From positions 1,736,001-1,800,000 of the forward strand of contig NZ_AP025305.1 in the NCBI RefSeq assembly GCF_036492635.1: a stretch of 64,000 nt of DNA, given 5' to 3'. A model generated the notes under the pieces. It did no database searches. It was given only the letters and a program-made list of their open reading frames with translations, and was not told the origin of the DNA. A program made the position numbers and the translations under genes. The DNA is from Aureibacter tunicatorum (GTDB lineage Bacteria; Bacteroidota; Bacteroidia; Cytophagales; Cyclobacteriaceae). Of the stretch, positions 8,582-17,817 are shown one piece after another; positions within the stretch are counted from its first letter, which is position 1; each line of letters begins with the position of its first letter.

Positions 8582-8736
8582 TTTATTTTTGAATTAAATT
8601 TTGATGAAAAGCGTTGTTCTTTAACCTTGAATTTAGCATCAGTTTATATTTTTTTGTTAGCACATGTTTTATAAGGCGTTGATTCGAAGCTTTTACTTGT
8701 TTTGCGTATCTGATGCGAATCAGTTAGAGATTTTTA

Positions 8737-9150
8737 TTAGTTGCTCTGATTCTTATATAAATCAAATGCTGTTAGGTTATCAGAACCCTCTAAAATGCTA
8801 AAAGTAGCATAGGATATTGTTTCTATCCAGACTTCTAATAGTTTTATTTGTTGTTTTTCAATCAAACCATTCCTTTGTAGCATTCCTTCAGGGTTTATTG
8901 CCCAATTTCTAGTGAAATGACAGATTCCCCATAAAGCAATAATTACTTCTCTATCTATTTTCTCATTGGTTCTTAATTCATCAGAAATCGTTTTAATTGC
9001 TGTTATGACTTCATGGAAGTTTTCTTCAATTAATTCTCCTGTAAATGGCCTTAGCATTCCTAAAAAACCTCTTTTCGATTTTGGATGATCAATATCTTCA
9101 TGAGTAAAACTATGATATTTTAATATTTCTTTCGCTTCTTTCTTTGTCAT
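8737..9150 (-). CDS. hypothetical protein, 137 aa
   Basis: Not recognised. It is a helical, soluble small protein without a leader; I-A-L-W-G-I-C-H-F-T-R-N-W is the most distinctive stretch. It starts 18 bp after the stop of the upstream 254-residue orphan, so the two probably form one transcript. Such pairs of small cytoplasmic proteins are sometimes immunity genes, but no partner toxin is visible here. Confidence 0.6.
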   Translation of the reverse strand: MTKKEAKEILKYHSFTHEDIDHPKSKRGFLGMLRPFTGELIEENFHEVITAIKTISDELRTNEKIDREVIIALWGICHFTRNWAINPEGMLQRNGLIEKQQIKLLEVWIETISYATFSILEGSDNLTAFDLYKNQSN

Positions 9151-9168
9151 TTTTCAGTTATAAATTTT

Positions 9169-9933
9169 TTATATAATATTGTTTATAGATGGTTTTATCT
9201 CTTTGAAATCGGTTTTAAATGATATAAATGAATTATTTGAAATGTAAGCTTCCAATATTTTTGGTTGTCTCCCCCAACTATCAGAAACACTCATTTCTTC
9301 TGTTGCTTTATACCATTCGGTTTTTGAGAATTTTTCGTTATACTTGATCCATTCATGAATCATCTCGACTTTATCAGTATTTATAATTTTATTACCAAAT
9401 AAAGGTTTAATTTCTTTACTTGATGTAAGGTGTCCAAAATATTGGGGGCCTCCTGTTGTTCCAAAGATTTCAATTGTTCCGTAATTTTCAGAGTTTAAAT
9501 ATAATGAAGGTTTGTATTCATCATAAAATTCAATGAACTCATGAACTCCTATATATTTTAGAATTTGCTGTTTTTCCCAATCTTCTTTTTTTGGGAAATT
9601 TTTGTTTAACTCTTCATCAAGAATTAGTCTTTTGGGAGCATATGGGTATATGTCTGTATGTGATTCAAAATCAAATTCGAGTAGTTTTTGAATTAACTTT
9701 TCATATTCCTCTTCAGAAATACTCATGCTTTTCCATGTGCAACCAGGAGACATTCCACCACTGGTTCCTTCACTTTTCAGAAGCTTATTTATAAAGTCTA
9801 TTGGGGGAATAAGTCTAATATCTTTTTCTTGAAAAGCATAGGGAAAAGAATAAGGGTAGTCCAATAAAATTGAACATAAATCTCCTTTAACTTTTTCCGA
9901 TTCGTTCATTGACCAGTGTCTAGTATATTCCAT
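9169..9933 (-). CDS. hypothetical protein, 254 aa
   Basis: Not recognised. It is a soluble acidic protein with mixed alpha/beta character and no signal peptide. The segment T-I-E-I-F-G-T-T-G-G-P-Q-Y-F-G-H reads as a strand-loop-strand and could be the core of a small beta domain. It lies immediately upstream of a 137-residue orphan (18-bp gap). No catalytic motif can be identified. Confidence 0.6.
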   Translation of the reverse strand: MEYTRHWSMNESEKVKGDLCSILLDYPYSFPYAFQEKDIRLIPPIDFINKLLKSEGTSGGMSPGCTWKSMSISEEEYEKLIQKLLEFDFESHTDIYPYAPKRLILDEELNKNFPKKEDWEKQQILKYIGVHEFIEFYDEYKPSLYLNSENYGTIEIFGTTGGPQYFGHLTSSKEIKPLFGNKIINTDKVEMIHEWIKYNEKFSKTEWYKATEEMSVSDSWGRQPKILEAYISNNSFISFKTDFKEIKPSINNII

Positions 9934-10339
9934 ATTTTTTATAATTAGTCATAACAGCCCGTATTTTGAAATCAGTTTTTCGAAATATGAGGAGCATTAT
10001 TAAGGAGTAAAATTCATTTCAATGAAAAAATAAGTTTAAAAAGTTATAATTCAAATACGCATAGAAGATATCTGCTTTGTTAAGTTTAATTATTTGTGCC
10101 TCTGATACGAACCTGAATGATTTGGCACTTTGTTGCTTTAATCGTTTAAGATTGACGGCGAATTGATAGAAAAGCTGTTTTTAAACCGAAGAGTTTGCTA
10201 TGATGTGAATTCGCGAGAGGGAAATGCTTTCGCAAGCATAAAAAAACGGCTTGAATTTAACTCCAAACCGTTTGAAACCGATAAATTTTGAGTTTGTATG
10301 TAATACCTTGATAAGGGTCTTATTCAATCAGCTTAATAG
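9934..10339. other. intergenic region with one terminator
   Basis: This is a 406-bp gap between two minus-strand genes. It holds the terminator at 10242-10274 and one copy of the motif TCTGATACGAA (10101-10111), which also occurs at 1924-1934 and, with one change, at 8709-8719. No ORF, tRNA or convincing conserved RNA structure was seen. Confidence 0.5.
10242..10274 (-). terminator. rho-independent terminator after the TonB/propeller operon
   Basis: On the minus strand AAACGG and CCGTTT pair around a loop of roughly 20 bases and are followed by a run of seven T's. It lies about 65 bp beyond the stop of the beta-propeller lipoprotein gene. Confidence 0.6.
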
Positions 10340-11536
10340 TTAGTTGAATATCTCAATGACACTAGGATCTCCCTGAGTCGTGACTATAGGTTTGTCGCTT
10401 GTTTTTCCTGATTTAAGGTCGTAAGTGTAGATTCCCACACCGGTTTCTGTCGAAAGACCCCAAAGTATTTGATCATTGTATTTTGCCAACGATGCTGAAT
10501 AACCATTGCAGTAAGGGAGGTCTAATTTTGCAATGCTTTGATTATAGATGTCAACTTTAAATGATCCCACAGTGCGGTCATTTACATAGTCAGGAGGATT
10601 GCTGGCAAGCGAGTAAATATTTCCAGCGCCGAACAGAGTCCCATCGTTATGGTAAAGAATATGTTGAAAGTAGTCCAGTTTATTTCCTGGAATGTCATCT
10701 ATTGCATAGTCAGAGACATTGAAAAAATACTCAGGATCGAAGGCCATGGCTCCCTCTTTGATACGCAAAAAACCGCATTTTTGCTCTGGAACAAATCCAT
10801 ATGAAGCCATGCAAAATATATACAGATCTCCTTTTTCATCGAAAAACATCGCGCGAGTATCATCTAATGCGCCTGCGAAAGTAGTTCTGCTGTCCGTAGT
10901 GGAAGTAATCGAATTGTTTTGGTTTAAATCAATGATCAAAATCTGTGCGGGATGAACACTTGAGAAGCCATCGGAACTTTGTTGGCAAGCGACGTAAAGT
11001 TTGTCATTTCTTAGGATCAAATTCGTTGGATCCGGGCTAGCATCATCAATAGCATAGCTGGTCAGATCAATATAATCCGTAATTTCCATAGTTGTTGGAT
11101 TGATTACCGCGATTTTACCCAAAGTGCGGAGAGAAAGAAAAGCTCTGTCTTTGCTTTCAATCGCCAAACTCATAGAAATAGAGCCTGTCGGCAAACTAAG
11201 GCTTCCTATTTCGTCGAGCTTGCCATTGTTTCTTCGATATTTGATTAAGCGATCGCCTCTTTGGTTCGGGATCATGTACACATCGTCTCCGTCAAGCACC
11301 AAGAAAGGAGTGACAGTGGATTGTTGAGCATTTGAAACCTCATATGAGCCTACTGTTAAATCTTTGATAGTGCCGATATACCCAGTGGCAGGGTTGGAAG
11401 AGTTGATATTGGTAACAATAGCAATGTCGTGGTTTTGATCATCCACAGTCATGCTTTCTTCTTCGTTGCTCTCACAAGCGATTAAACCTATGATGGAAGC
11501 GAGAAAAATGAATAGGAGCTTCGTTGTCTTATGCAT
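10340..11536 (-). CDS. beta-propeller lipoprotein, partner of TonB receptor (DUF4374-like)
   Basis: This is a lipoprotein with a leader ending L-I-A-C (Cys21). The remaining residues show repeating four-stranded blades with D-K-L-Y-V-A, G-D-L-Y-I-F and related strand patterns, indicating a seven- or eight-bladed propeller like those of DUF4374-type surface proteins. Its start codon lies one base beyond the stop of the TonB receptor, so the two are translationally coupled. Paired surface lipoproteins of this sort usually help capture a ligand, often a siderophore or metal complex, for the receptor. No ligand is shown here; the family name is a judgement by eye. Confidence 0.75.
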   Translation of the reverse strand: MHKTTKLLFIFLASIIGLIACESNEEESMTVDDQNHDIAIVTNINSSNPATGYIGTIKDLTVGSYEVSNAQQSTVTPFLVLDGDDVYMIPNQRGDRLIKYRRNNGKLDEIGSLSLPTGSISMSLAIESKDRAFLSLRTLGKIAVINPTTMEITDYIDLTSYAIDDASPDPTNLILRNDKLYVACQQSSDGFSSVHPAQILIIDLNQNNSITSTTDSRTTFAGALDDTRAMFFDEKGDLYIFCMASYGFVPEQKCGFLRIKEGAMAFDPEYFFNVSDYAIDDIPGNKLDYFQHILYHNDGTLFGAGNIYSLASNPPDYVNDRTVGSFKVDIYNQSIAKLDLPYCNGYSASLAKYNDQILWGLSTETGVGIYTYDLKSGKTSDKPIVTTQGDPSVIEIFN

Positions 11537-11537
11537 A

Positions 11538-13913
11538 TTAATTGTGATTATGTGTTTGTTTCCCCAGTAGCAAACAGCGTAATTTTATACGATATGTACG
11601 GCCGGGCAAGGGTTGATTGTAATTGTTTATGACAAGTTCGTCTGTGATATTATTAACTTCAAATGTGATGGTAAAGCGATCTTCTTGAAAAGCTTGCTCT
11701 ATGGAAGCCGTATGCGTCAGTACTTTTGGAATGACAAATTTGTCATTCACGCTAAGCGCGAAACCATAGTTGAATGCATCTGTAAAAGATAGATTGTAAA
11801 TAAGCCTTGATTTGCTTTTCTTTAGAAACAAGTTGTCTTTGTGGGCTTCGGCGTTAAGATTTGCAAATAATTGCGGAATATTCGGAATGTCTTTTTTGTA
11901 AGTCGGGTTGTCAACTTCTTTTGTGCCCGGAATGTATTTATTATTATCCACAACCCTCTGATAAGTCATGTTAATTCCAGCATACAGCCATGATGTTATG
12001 TCGGCTTTTACCTCCACATCAGCACCCGTTATGTACACTTTGGCATAGTTGACATAGCCAATCGATAGACCATTGCCAGCCAACTGGATTAAATTGTCGA
12101 CGTTCATGTAAAAGCCGTTCACTTCCGCTTGAAAACGTCTGTAATTTTTTAAAATGCGATCGTATACTAATCCAGCGGTGAAATTATAAGCTTCCTCGGG
12201 CTGTAGAGTTATAGAAGGCGTGATCAACACTCCATCTCCAAACAATTCTTGAGTATTAGGCAAACGAACGGCTCTTTCATGCACCGCTTTGGCTAACAGA
12301 TACTCATTTAGAGTATAGCGCATGCCAAGGACATAACCCCAACTTTGTGTATTGGTCTTTATATATTCCGGTTCTCCTTGCACATAAATGTTTGTGTTAT
12401 AACCTTCAGTATGATTATAGTAATGTTTGACAGCTGATGAGAACAAGAGTTTTTGATTTTTATTTTCCTGCTCGAATGTAAGGCTAGTGACGGAATGAAA
12501 TAGATGAGCGGGATAATTGAACAAATTTTTGCCCGCATGCTCATTTGCTACATCGTCACGAGGATCCAAATTCGATTTTCGAAAATTTTGGTTGAAATTC
12601 AGCGTTGAAGCTTTTCCCAAGCGGTAATTAAGGTTCAGTCGTTGCCTTAGCTCATTTTGCTCTGTGTTTGACATATTCGGACCAATGCCTAATTCGCCTT
12701 TGCCATAGATGCTTGGGGTGCGTGTGCCATCCCAATTATAGCTATAAGAGGATGTGTCAACCATAGCAACATCAATTTTGGCCCTTATCAATGTATAACG
12801 AAAGGAGAGTTTGTCATTCCATAGACCTGTTTTGCTAAGGTTCATGACACCAACATAGGTCTTCCCTTTGTTTTCAGCATGCTGTATATTTTGGGTGATG
12901 CCTTGTATCTCTTTATGTGTGCTCATATACGCGCCCTCGAAATCAACTTCGTCGAACCATAGGTTATTGAAAGTAATACCTCCGCCTATCAGCAGTGAGT
13001 GAAATTTGTCATGATCTCGCTCTACAATCAGGTTTTCCTGATCGGGTATAGCCATTTTATAATTATTGTCAGCCTGCGTATTGAACACACCAATGCCTGC
13101 TTGGATACTTTTCCACGATTTTTTTAGAATAAGGCCTAGATTGGAGGTATTATAAGATTGATGGGCAATATTGGCGTCGATATAGCTTACATCTCTATGT
13201 TTTGTGACTATATTCACCGCGCTTCCCAAGCCGTCGCCTCCCAACCAAGCGGGAACGGATCCTTTATATATTTCGACCCGCTCAATGACTTGCAACGGGA
13301 TGTCATTAATGCCTAAACTGCCATCGGGTGTATTTAATGGATTTCCATCGACATATAATTGCACGCGTTTACCTTCAAGTCCTCTTATGTTGATGCGAGC
13401 GGCACTTCCAAGTCCTCCGCTTTGCCTGATTTGGATTCCTGCTTGTCGAGCGAGAATCTCATTGAGATTGCCGGCTTTGGTCAATAGTTCTTGAGATCCG
13501 ATGATGGTCACAGGAGCTACTGTGGCTGCTTTGATACGTCTTTTTTCTGCTTCTTCCTCTTTGAGGGCGACAACGTTCACGGCATCGAGCATAGCCGTTT
13601 CAGGCTTGAGGCTGATTTTGAGGTAATCATTATCGATTAAAAAGGCCGAATTATGATAGCCTAAATATTTAATCTCTATGCTGTCTCCAATTTGCGCTTG
13701 AATAGAAAAAGTACCGTCTGCGGCTGTTGTAGTAAAGTTTTTTCCACTAATTATCGTCGCGCTTATCAGGGGTTCTTTGGAGTTTTGATCTAATACTATC
13801 CCTGAAATCTGTGCTTGAGTGAAATGAGTCAGCAATATCAGTAGACTAATCGCAACTGCTTTTAAAAATATATTTTGTTTCAATTTTGTCAGTTTGTTTG
13901 TTTGAAAAATCAC
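11538..13913 (-). CDS. TonB-dependent outer-membrane receptor
   Basis: This 791-residue protein begins at a GTG (13911-13913) with a leader ending T-Q-A-Q (about residue 34). A carboxypeptidase-regulatory-like domain follows (I-S-G-I-V-L-D-Q-N-S-K-E-P-L, about 35-120), then the plug (L-N-E-I-L-A-R-Q-A-G-I, I-N-I-R-G-L-E-G-K-R, V-E-I-Y-K-G-S-V-P-A, G-G-D-G-L-G-S-A-V-N-I), then a 22-strand barrel. It imports a large ligand across the outer membrane using TonB energy. The single receptor-plus-lipoprotein arrangement without SusD favours a siderophore or metal chelate over glycans, which is inference. No Fur-like box or riboswitch was recognised upstream. Confidence 0.92.
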   Translation of the reverse strand: MIFQTNKLTKLKQNIFLKAVAISLLILLTHFTQAQISGIVLDQNSKEPLISATIISGKNFTTTAADGTFSIQAQIGDSIEIKYLGYHNSAFLIDNDYLKISLKPETAMLDAVNVVALKEEEAEKRRIKAATVAPVTIIGSQELLTKAGNLNEILARQAGIQIRQSGGLGSAARINIRGLEGKRVQLYVDGNPLNTPDGSLGINDIPLQVIERVEIYKGSVPAWLGGDGLGSAVNIVTKHRDVSYIDANIAHQSYNTSNLGLILKKSWKSIQAGIGVFNTQADNNYKMAIPDQENLIVERDHDKFHSLLIGGGITFNNLWFDEVDFEGAYMSTHKEIQGITQNIQHAENKGKTYVGVMNLSKTGLWNDKLSFRYTLIRAKIDVAMVDTSSYSYNWDGTRTPSIYGKGELGIGPNMSNTEQNELRQRLNLNYRLGKASTLNFNQNFRKSNLDPRDDVANEHAGKNLFNYPAHLFHSVTSLTFEQENKNQKLLFSSAVKHYYNHTEGYNTNIYVQGEPEYIKTNTQSWGYVLGMRYTLNEYLLAKAVHERAVRLPNTQELFGDGVLITPSITLQPEEAYNFTAGLVYDRILKNYRRFQAEVNGFYMNVDNLIQLAGNGLSIGYVNYAKVYITGADVEVKADITSWLYAGINMTYQRVVDNNKYIPGTKEVDNPTYKKDIPNIPQLFANLNAEAHKDNLFLKKSKSRLIYNLSFTDAFNYGFALSVNDKFVIPKVLTHTASIEQAFQEDRFTITFEVNNITDELVINNYNQPLPGRTYRIKLRCLLLGKQTHNHN

Positions 13914-14437
13914 TCAAGATTTTTAAGCGTTTTTTAGAGAAGATATTGAATATATTCAATTATTAGCGTAGGGTTTTAGTGTTTTGTCTTTTGTATTTAT
14001 ATTTAATTATTATAATATGAATACAAATTTAGGCGTTTTAATTATTTATGCAACTATGTTGCGAATTATTTGAATAGATATATCATGTCTACGAAAAAGT
14101 AATTATTTGTAATTTTCTTGATATTGGTTAGGTTGTTTTTGCCGTATTTTGATGATGAGCTGACAGCAGGATTTGTAGTATGGCTTAATTTTTCGAAAGA
14201 GACCTTAGGTTGTTTTAAAGTTGAGAGGGGCCTTTGTGGATTGTATAAGTTCAATTTTGGGAAAGTTGAGAAGGCAAATGCAAACCTAGAGTTTATTGAT
14301 CATGCCAAGTCCTAAAAAGCGCAACTATTTTATGACTTTAGAATTTAATATTTGTTTCTAATTTCACTAGTGGCTAGCATGCCAATTCTCAACTTTCAAA
14401 ATATGAGAAACGCTTCTAATTTATTCGAGAAGCAAGC
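13914..14437. other. intergenic region, AT-rich, no gene supported
   Basis: This 524-bp stretch lies between the 5' end of the TonB receptor gene and the 3' end of the phosphotransferase gene, both on the minus strand. It must hold the receptor's promoter. A 65-codon plus-strand frame at 14118-14315 has no ribosome binding site or recognisable domain and is not called. No riboswitch fold was seen. Confidence 0.5.
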
Positions 14438-17011
14438 TTATGTATTTCTGCGACTCTCCAACACTTTTACGATGCCATTGGAACCGTCAACTTCAATAAT
14501 GTCTCCATCATTGATAATTTTGGTTGCATTGTAAACGCTACTCACACAAGGCAAACCATATTCTCTGGCGATGATCGCGCCATGTTGGAGTGGACCTCCC
14601 ACCTCCATGACAATGCCTGCAGCATTGATAAAAACCGGGGCCCAACTAGGTTCGCTAGCTCTACAAACAAGAATTTCGCCTTTATGTAGAGGCTTTTCTT
14701 GCGGATTCATTAGAATTTTCGCTTTTCCTTTTATTACTCCCGGCGATATCGGTTCTCCCGGGATTTCTCCATCTTTGGAATTTCGGATAGCATGATATAT
14801 TTTACCTCTGCTATCAATTAGTCGGGGCCAATCTTTCACATTTTTTACGGCATTATATGGCGCAATATTTTTTTCAACGAGACTAAGCAAGTCTAAATAG
14901 GGATCTTTTTCAGCGAGAGATATTTCAGAAATAGATAAATTGAATATTTGTTCAGGGGTTTGGAGACGTTTATTTAGGGTGAATTCTTCGCCAAGCTTTA
15001 ATGCTTTTTTTCGAAGCAAGCTTATCGCAACCACGTACATGTATTTAGGGTGATCCCTGAAGCCAATCATATCTCGATAAGTATTAGCTAGTCTAATGAA
15101 CTTTTGTTCTTTGCCGAAGCTTCGCGCTATTTCGCATAATCTATTATAGGCCTCTTCGCTTCTTTTTTTGACATTTAGCGTTGCGTTATTATTGATATCT
15201 ATTTCTTTTAAATAAGAGAAAATTTGAGAAATGTCTTCCGAGATTCGAGGTGTCGCAATGTCGATTTCCTTTACTCCTCTGCAACCAAATCGTTTGATAT
15301 ATTCATTATAGCTGCTTAGGAATTCGTCGGAGTATTTATGCGCATTCAATTTATTTTCAAAATCCTCTAAGTTGTTCGTGTTGACAAACTCTGGAAATGA
15401 TGCTGTTTTAAGCATCAGTCGCCCCATTTCCGAGACAGGATTGTCGGGAAGGTTCATGGCAAGCGAGACAATCAAGTCAGAGGCTTCATTATGCTTTTTA
15501 AACATTCTCTCAATTTTCCATTTAGCTAAATTTGCGGCAACGAGCAGCCCGCCTATTTCTTTGACTAATCGTTTAAAACCACTTAAAGCTTCATTGACGA
15601 GCGTTTCAAAAGGCTTGTTGCTTTGCTCAAGTTCTTCATGGAAGTATTTCCATACCTCATCACTTGTTTTTTTGTAATTGAGCAATGTTGACTTGCTGTT
15701 TAGCAGCCCTTTGAAAGTACTGGAGCCATATAATGAAAACATGAATTTTGTTGTTTCCCAAAGGAACCATTTTAACTTTTTGGGCGTGCTTTTCTGGATG
15801 AAATCGTGTTTGTTAAGGTGAGCGAAAATTTCTTTGGTAGGAGCGTCATGCGAGCTAAATGTTTTGGTCAATGCAGCGCTTACTTTCATCACATGAGACA
15901 TAATGATGTAGTGACGACCATGAATAGACCATAATATTCCATCTTTGCCTCGAGGCAATCCATTTCCCATATAGACCATTTTTGCCCAGATGTCCAAGCC
16001 TAGGTTTGACATTGGCTCGGAAAATCCTTGTGTAGCTAGTATGAAATCCATATACAAGTCTTTCGTGTCTCCAGATTTTGTAAGCATTTCTGGAAATAGG
16101 GGAATATGCGTGGTTATGGGTCTTGCTTGCAGCAAGTACCATTTTTCATCTTCAATAGCCCACTCGATATCCATTGGTTTGCCATAGTGTTTTTCTATTC
16201 TGGAAACCAACTGTTCAAGACTTAGGATTTGAGTATCCGAGAGGGCCTGTTCCGTTGGGTTTGCATTATTTTTCTCTTTTGTGCCGCCTGTGTCTAATAG
16301 CCAGATGCCAAGTTCTTTTTTAGCAACTTTTTTTTCGATGATTTTATTTAGGACTTTATCGACGATATATATGTCAGGAGTTACAAGACCTGAAACGATG
16401 GCCTCTCCTAAGCCAAATGAGGCGTTGATGACTACCTCATCGTAAGCGTTGTTCAAAGGATTCAATGAAAAAGCCACGCCGCTGATCTCTGATTGAATTT
16501 GTCTTTGTATAATGATGGCAATGGCTGTATGGTCAAAAGAAATGTTGTTTAGCCTTTTATACTCCATTACTCTGTAATCAAAACAAGAAGCGAATGCTTT
16601 TGCTATATGTTTCTCGAGCTTGTCTTTTGTGATTCCTAGATAAGTCTCATACATTCCTGCAAATGAAGTTCCCTCCATATCTTCTTCAGGAGAAGATGAG
16701 CGAACAGAAAATATTTGGCCGGGCAGATGAGCAAGGTGTTTTGTTAATTGAATTTGCTGCTTTTCAGTAATTGCCATGTTTTCAGCTTTCACGAAAAGTT
16801 TGTCGCAGTTTGCCTTGGTGCTTTCCGTTAAAAAATTGCTCCATTCAGAAGATGCTTTGATGTCGGAGAGCCATTCTTCGAAATAAGCTACAGACAATAC
16901 CATGCCTTCTGGTACCGGGAACCCCGCTTGAGTTGTTTCTATCAAGGCTTTTGCTTTCCCGCCGACTTGGCGCAGTTCAGGAGTTGTTTTTGAGTTAAAA
17001 AGTGTGATCAT
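14438..17011 (-). CDS. PEP-synthase-like swivelling-His phosphotransferase, rifampin phosphotransferase architecture
   Basis: The start is the ATG at 17009-17011; upstream codons look non-coding. The 857 residues comprise an N-terminal PPDK/ATP-grasp domain (G-G-K-A-K-A-L at about 16; R-S-S-S-P-E-E-D-M-E-G; M-D-I-E-W-A at about 290), a long helical middle domain (about 320-740) and a C-terminal phosphohistidine domain with G-G-P-L-Q-H-G-A-I-I-A-R-E-Y-G (His810). The PEP/pyruvate TIM barrel of true PpsA is absent and the swivel domain is last. That order and size match rifampin phosphotransferase, which uses ATP to phosphorylate rifamycins. The middle domain sets the substrate and I cannot confirm rifampin binding; it may act on another compound. 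Confidence 0.85.
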   Translation of the reverse strand: MITLFNSKTTPELRQVGGKAKALIETTQAGFPVPEGMVLSVAYFEEWLSDIKASSEWSNFLTESTKANCDKLFVKAENMAITEKQQIQLTKHLAHLPGQIFSVRSSSPEEDMEGTSFAGMYETYLGITKDKLEKHIAKAFASCFDYRVMEYKRLNNISFDHTAIAIIIQRQIQSEISGVAFSLNPLNNAYDEVVINASFGLGEAIVSGLVTPDIYIVDKVLNKIIEKKVAKKELGIWLLDTGGTKEKNNANPTEQALSDTQILSLEQLVSRIEKHYGKPMDIEWAIEDEKWYLLQARPITTHIPLFPEMLTKSGDTKDLYMDFILATQGFSEPMSNLGLDIWAKMVYMGNGLPRGKDGILWSIHGRHYIIMSHVMKVSAALTKTFSSHDAPTKEIFAHLNKHDFIQKSTPKKLKWFLWETTKFMFSLYGSSTFKGLLNSKSTLLNYKKTSDEVWKYFHEELEQSNKPFETLVNEALSGFKRLVKEIGGLLVAANLAKWKIERMFKKHNEASDLIVSLAMNLPDNPVSEMGRLMLKTASFPEFVNTNNLEDFENKLNAHKYSDEFLSSYNEYIKRFGCRGVKEIDIATPRISEDISQIFSYLKEIDINNNATLNVKKRSEEAYNRLCEIARSFGKEQKFIRLANTYRDMIGFRDHPKYMYVVAISLLRKKALKLGEEFTLNKRLQTPEQIFNLSISEISLAEKDPYLDLLSLVEKNIAPYNAVKNVKDWPRLIDSRGKIYHAIRNSKDGEIPGEPISPGVIKGKAKILMNPQEKPLHKGEILVCRASEPSWAPVFINAAGIVMEVGGPLQHGAIIAREYGLPCVSSVYNATKIINDGDIIEVDGSNGIVKVLESRRNT

Positions 17012-17206
17012 TTTAAATATTTTAAGCAGGTGTTTATGAGATTGCCCTAAGGTAATATGGACAAACAAAAAATTATTATGCCTAAAATCACTATCCCATT
17101 TAATTTTTTGCTTTATGCGCAGTTTGATGATTAGGTAGTCGTTAAACTCTGATCTTCGAAAAGTTGATATTTTTTTGAATTTGGCATTTATTAGAATCAT
17201 AAAAAA

Positions 17207-17225
17207 CCACGTCCTTTGGGCGTGG
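17207..17225. repeat. left-end hairpin of the IS200-type element
   Basis: The imperfect palindrome CCACG...CGTGG has stem 5 bp plus mismatches and a loop of 9. It is identical to the copy at 17818-17836, in direct orientation. Confidence 0.8.
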
Positions 17226-17309
17226 TCAGAGAGGTTTTACGGGTTTGCCTAAACGGCGTGCCATTGTTACCTTTCAGGCGTTGTCCCCACAACAAAAGAA
17301 AGGCAAACA

Positions 17310-17732
17310 ATGAATAGGTTTAATAAATTATCACACGCCGTATGGTCTTGTTCATATCATATAGTATGGACACCGAAATATAGGTATAGAATATTAAAAG
17401 GCGAAATAAAAAACGAAGTAGAAAAATGTATTCGTACATTTTCGGAACAGAAGAAATGTGTATTAACAGAATTGAATATTCAGGAAGATCACGTTCATTT
17501 GTTAGTACAGATACCCCCCAAATTATCCATATCTGACTATATGGGTATTATAAAAGGAAGGACAGCTATACGTATATTTGGCAAGTTTAAGCATCTAAAA
17601 TGTCGCCCCTATTGGGGCAATAGTTTTTGGGCAAAAGGTTATTGTGTAGACACAGTTGGTTTGAATGAGGAGATGATACGAAAATATGTTAAGTATCAAG
17701 AAGAAAAAGACAAACGAAACGAAAATAGATAA
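17310..17732 (+). CDS. tnpA: IS200-type transposase TnpA (Y1 HUH single-strand transposase)
   Basis: This 140-residue protein has the HUH motif H-V-H (His61, His63) after I-Q-E-D and a catalytic tyrosine in M-I-R-K-Y-V-K-Y-Q (Tyr126). The stretch I-P-P-K-L-S-I-S-D-Y-M-G-x-x-K-G matches IS200/IS1541 TnpA rather than the REP-associated RAYT branch. It acts as a dimer on single-stranded hairpin ends, forming a 5'-phosphotyrosine. The length is complete for the family and the active-site residues are present, so it is probably functional. Confidence 0.93.
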   Translation: MNRFNKLSHAVWSCSYHIVWTPKYRYRILKGEIKNEVEKCIRTFSEQKKCVLTELNIQEDHVHLLVQIPPKLSISDYMGIIKGRTAIRIFGKFKHLKCRPYWGNSFWAKGYCVDTVGLNEEMIRKYVKYQEEKDKRNENR

Positions 17733-17775
17733 AACGAATGATTAATATGGGGACAACAACTTTTACCTTCTTTGA

Positions 17776-17806
17776 GGGGAAAAGTATTTTTATCCCCTTT
17801 TAGGGG
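17776..17806. terminator. hairpin inside the IS200-type element downstream of tnpA
   Basis: GGGGA-AAA and TTT-TCCCC pair around an A/T loop and a T-run follows on the plus strand. It could end tnpA transcription or be part of the right-end structure. Confidence 0.45.
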
Positions 17807-17817
17807 TTAACTCAATG

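Noticed and set aside
13914-14100. Cobalamin riboswitch or Fur site upstream of the TonB receptor
   Set aside because: No B12-box-like stretch or palindromic Fur box could be recognised.
14118-14315. 65-codon plus-strand frame in the 524-bp gap
   Set aside because: No ribosome binding site, no recognisable domain, and it lies between minus-strand genes. The possibility of a degraded element remains but cannot be supported.
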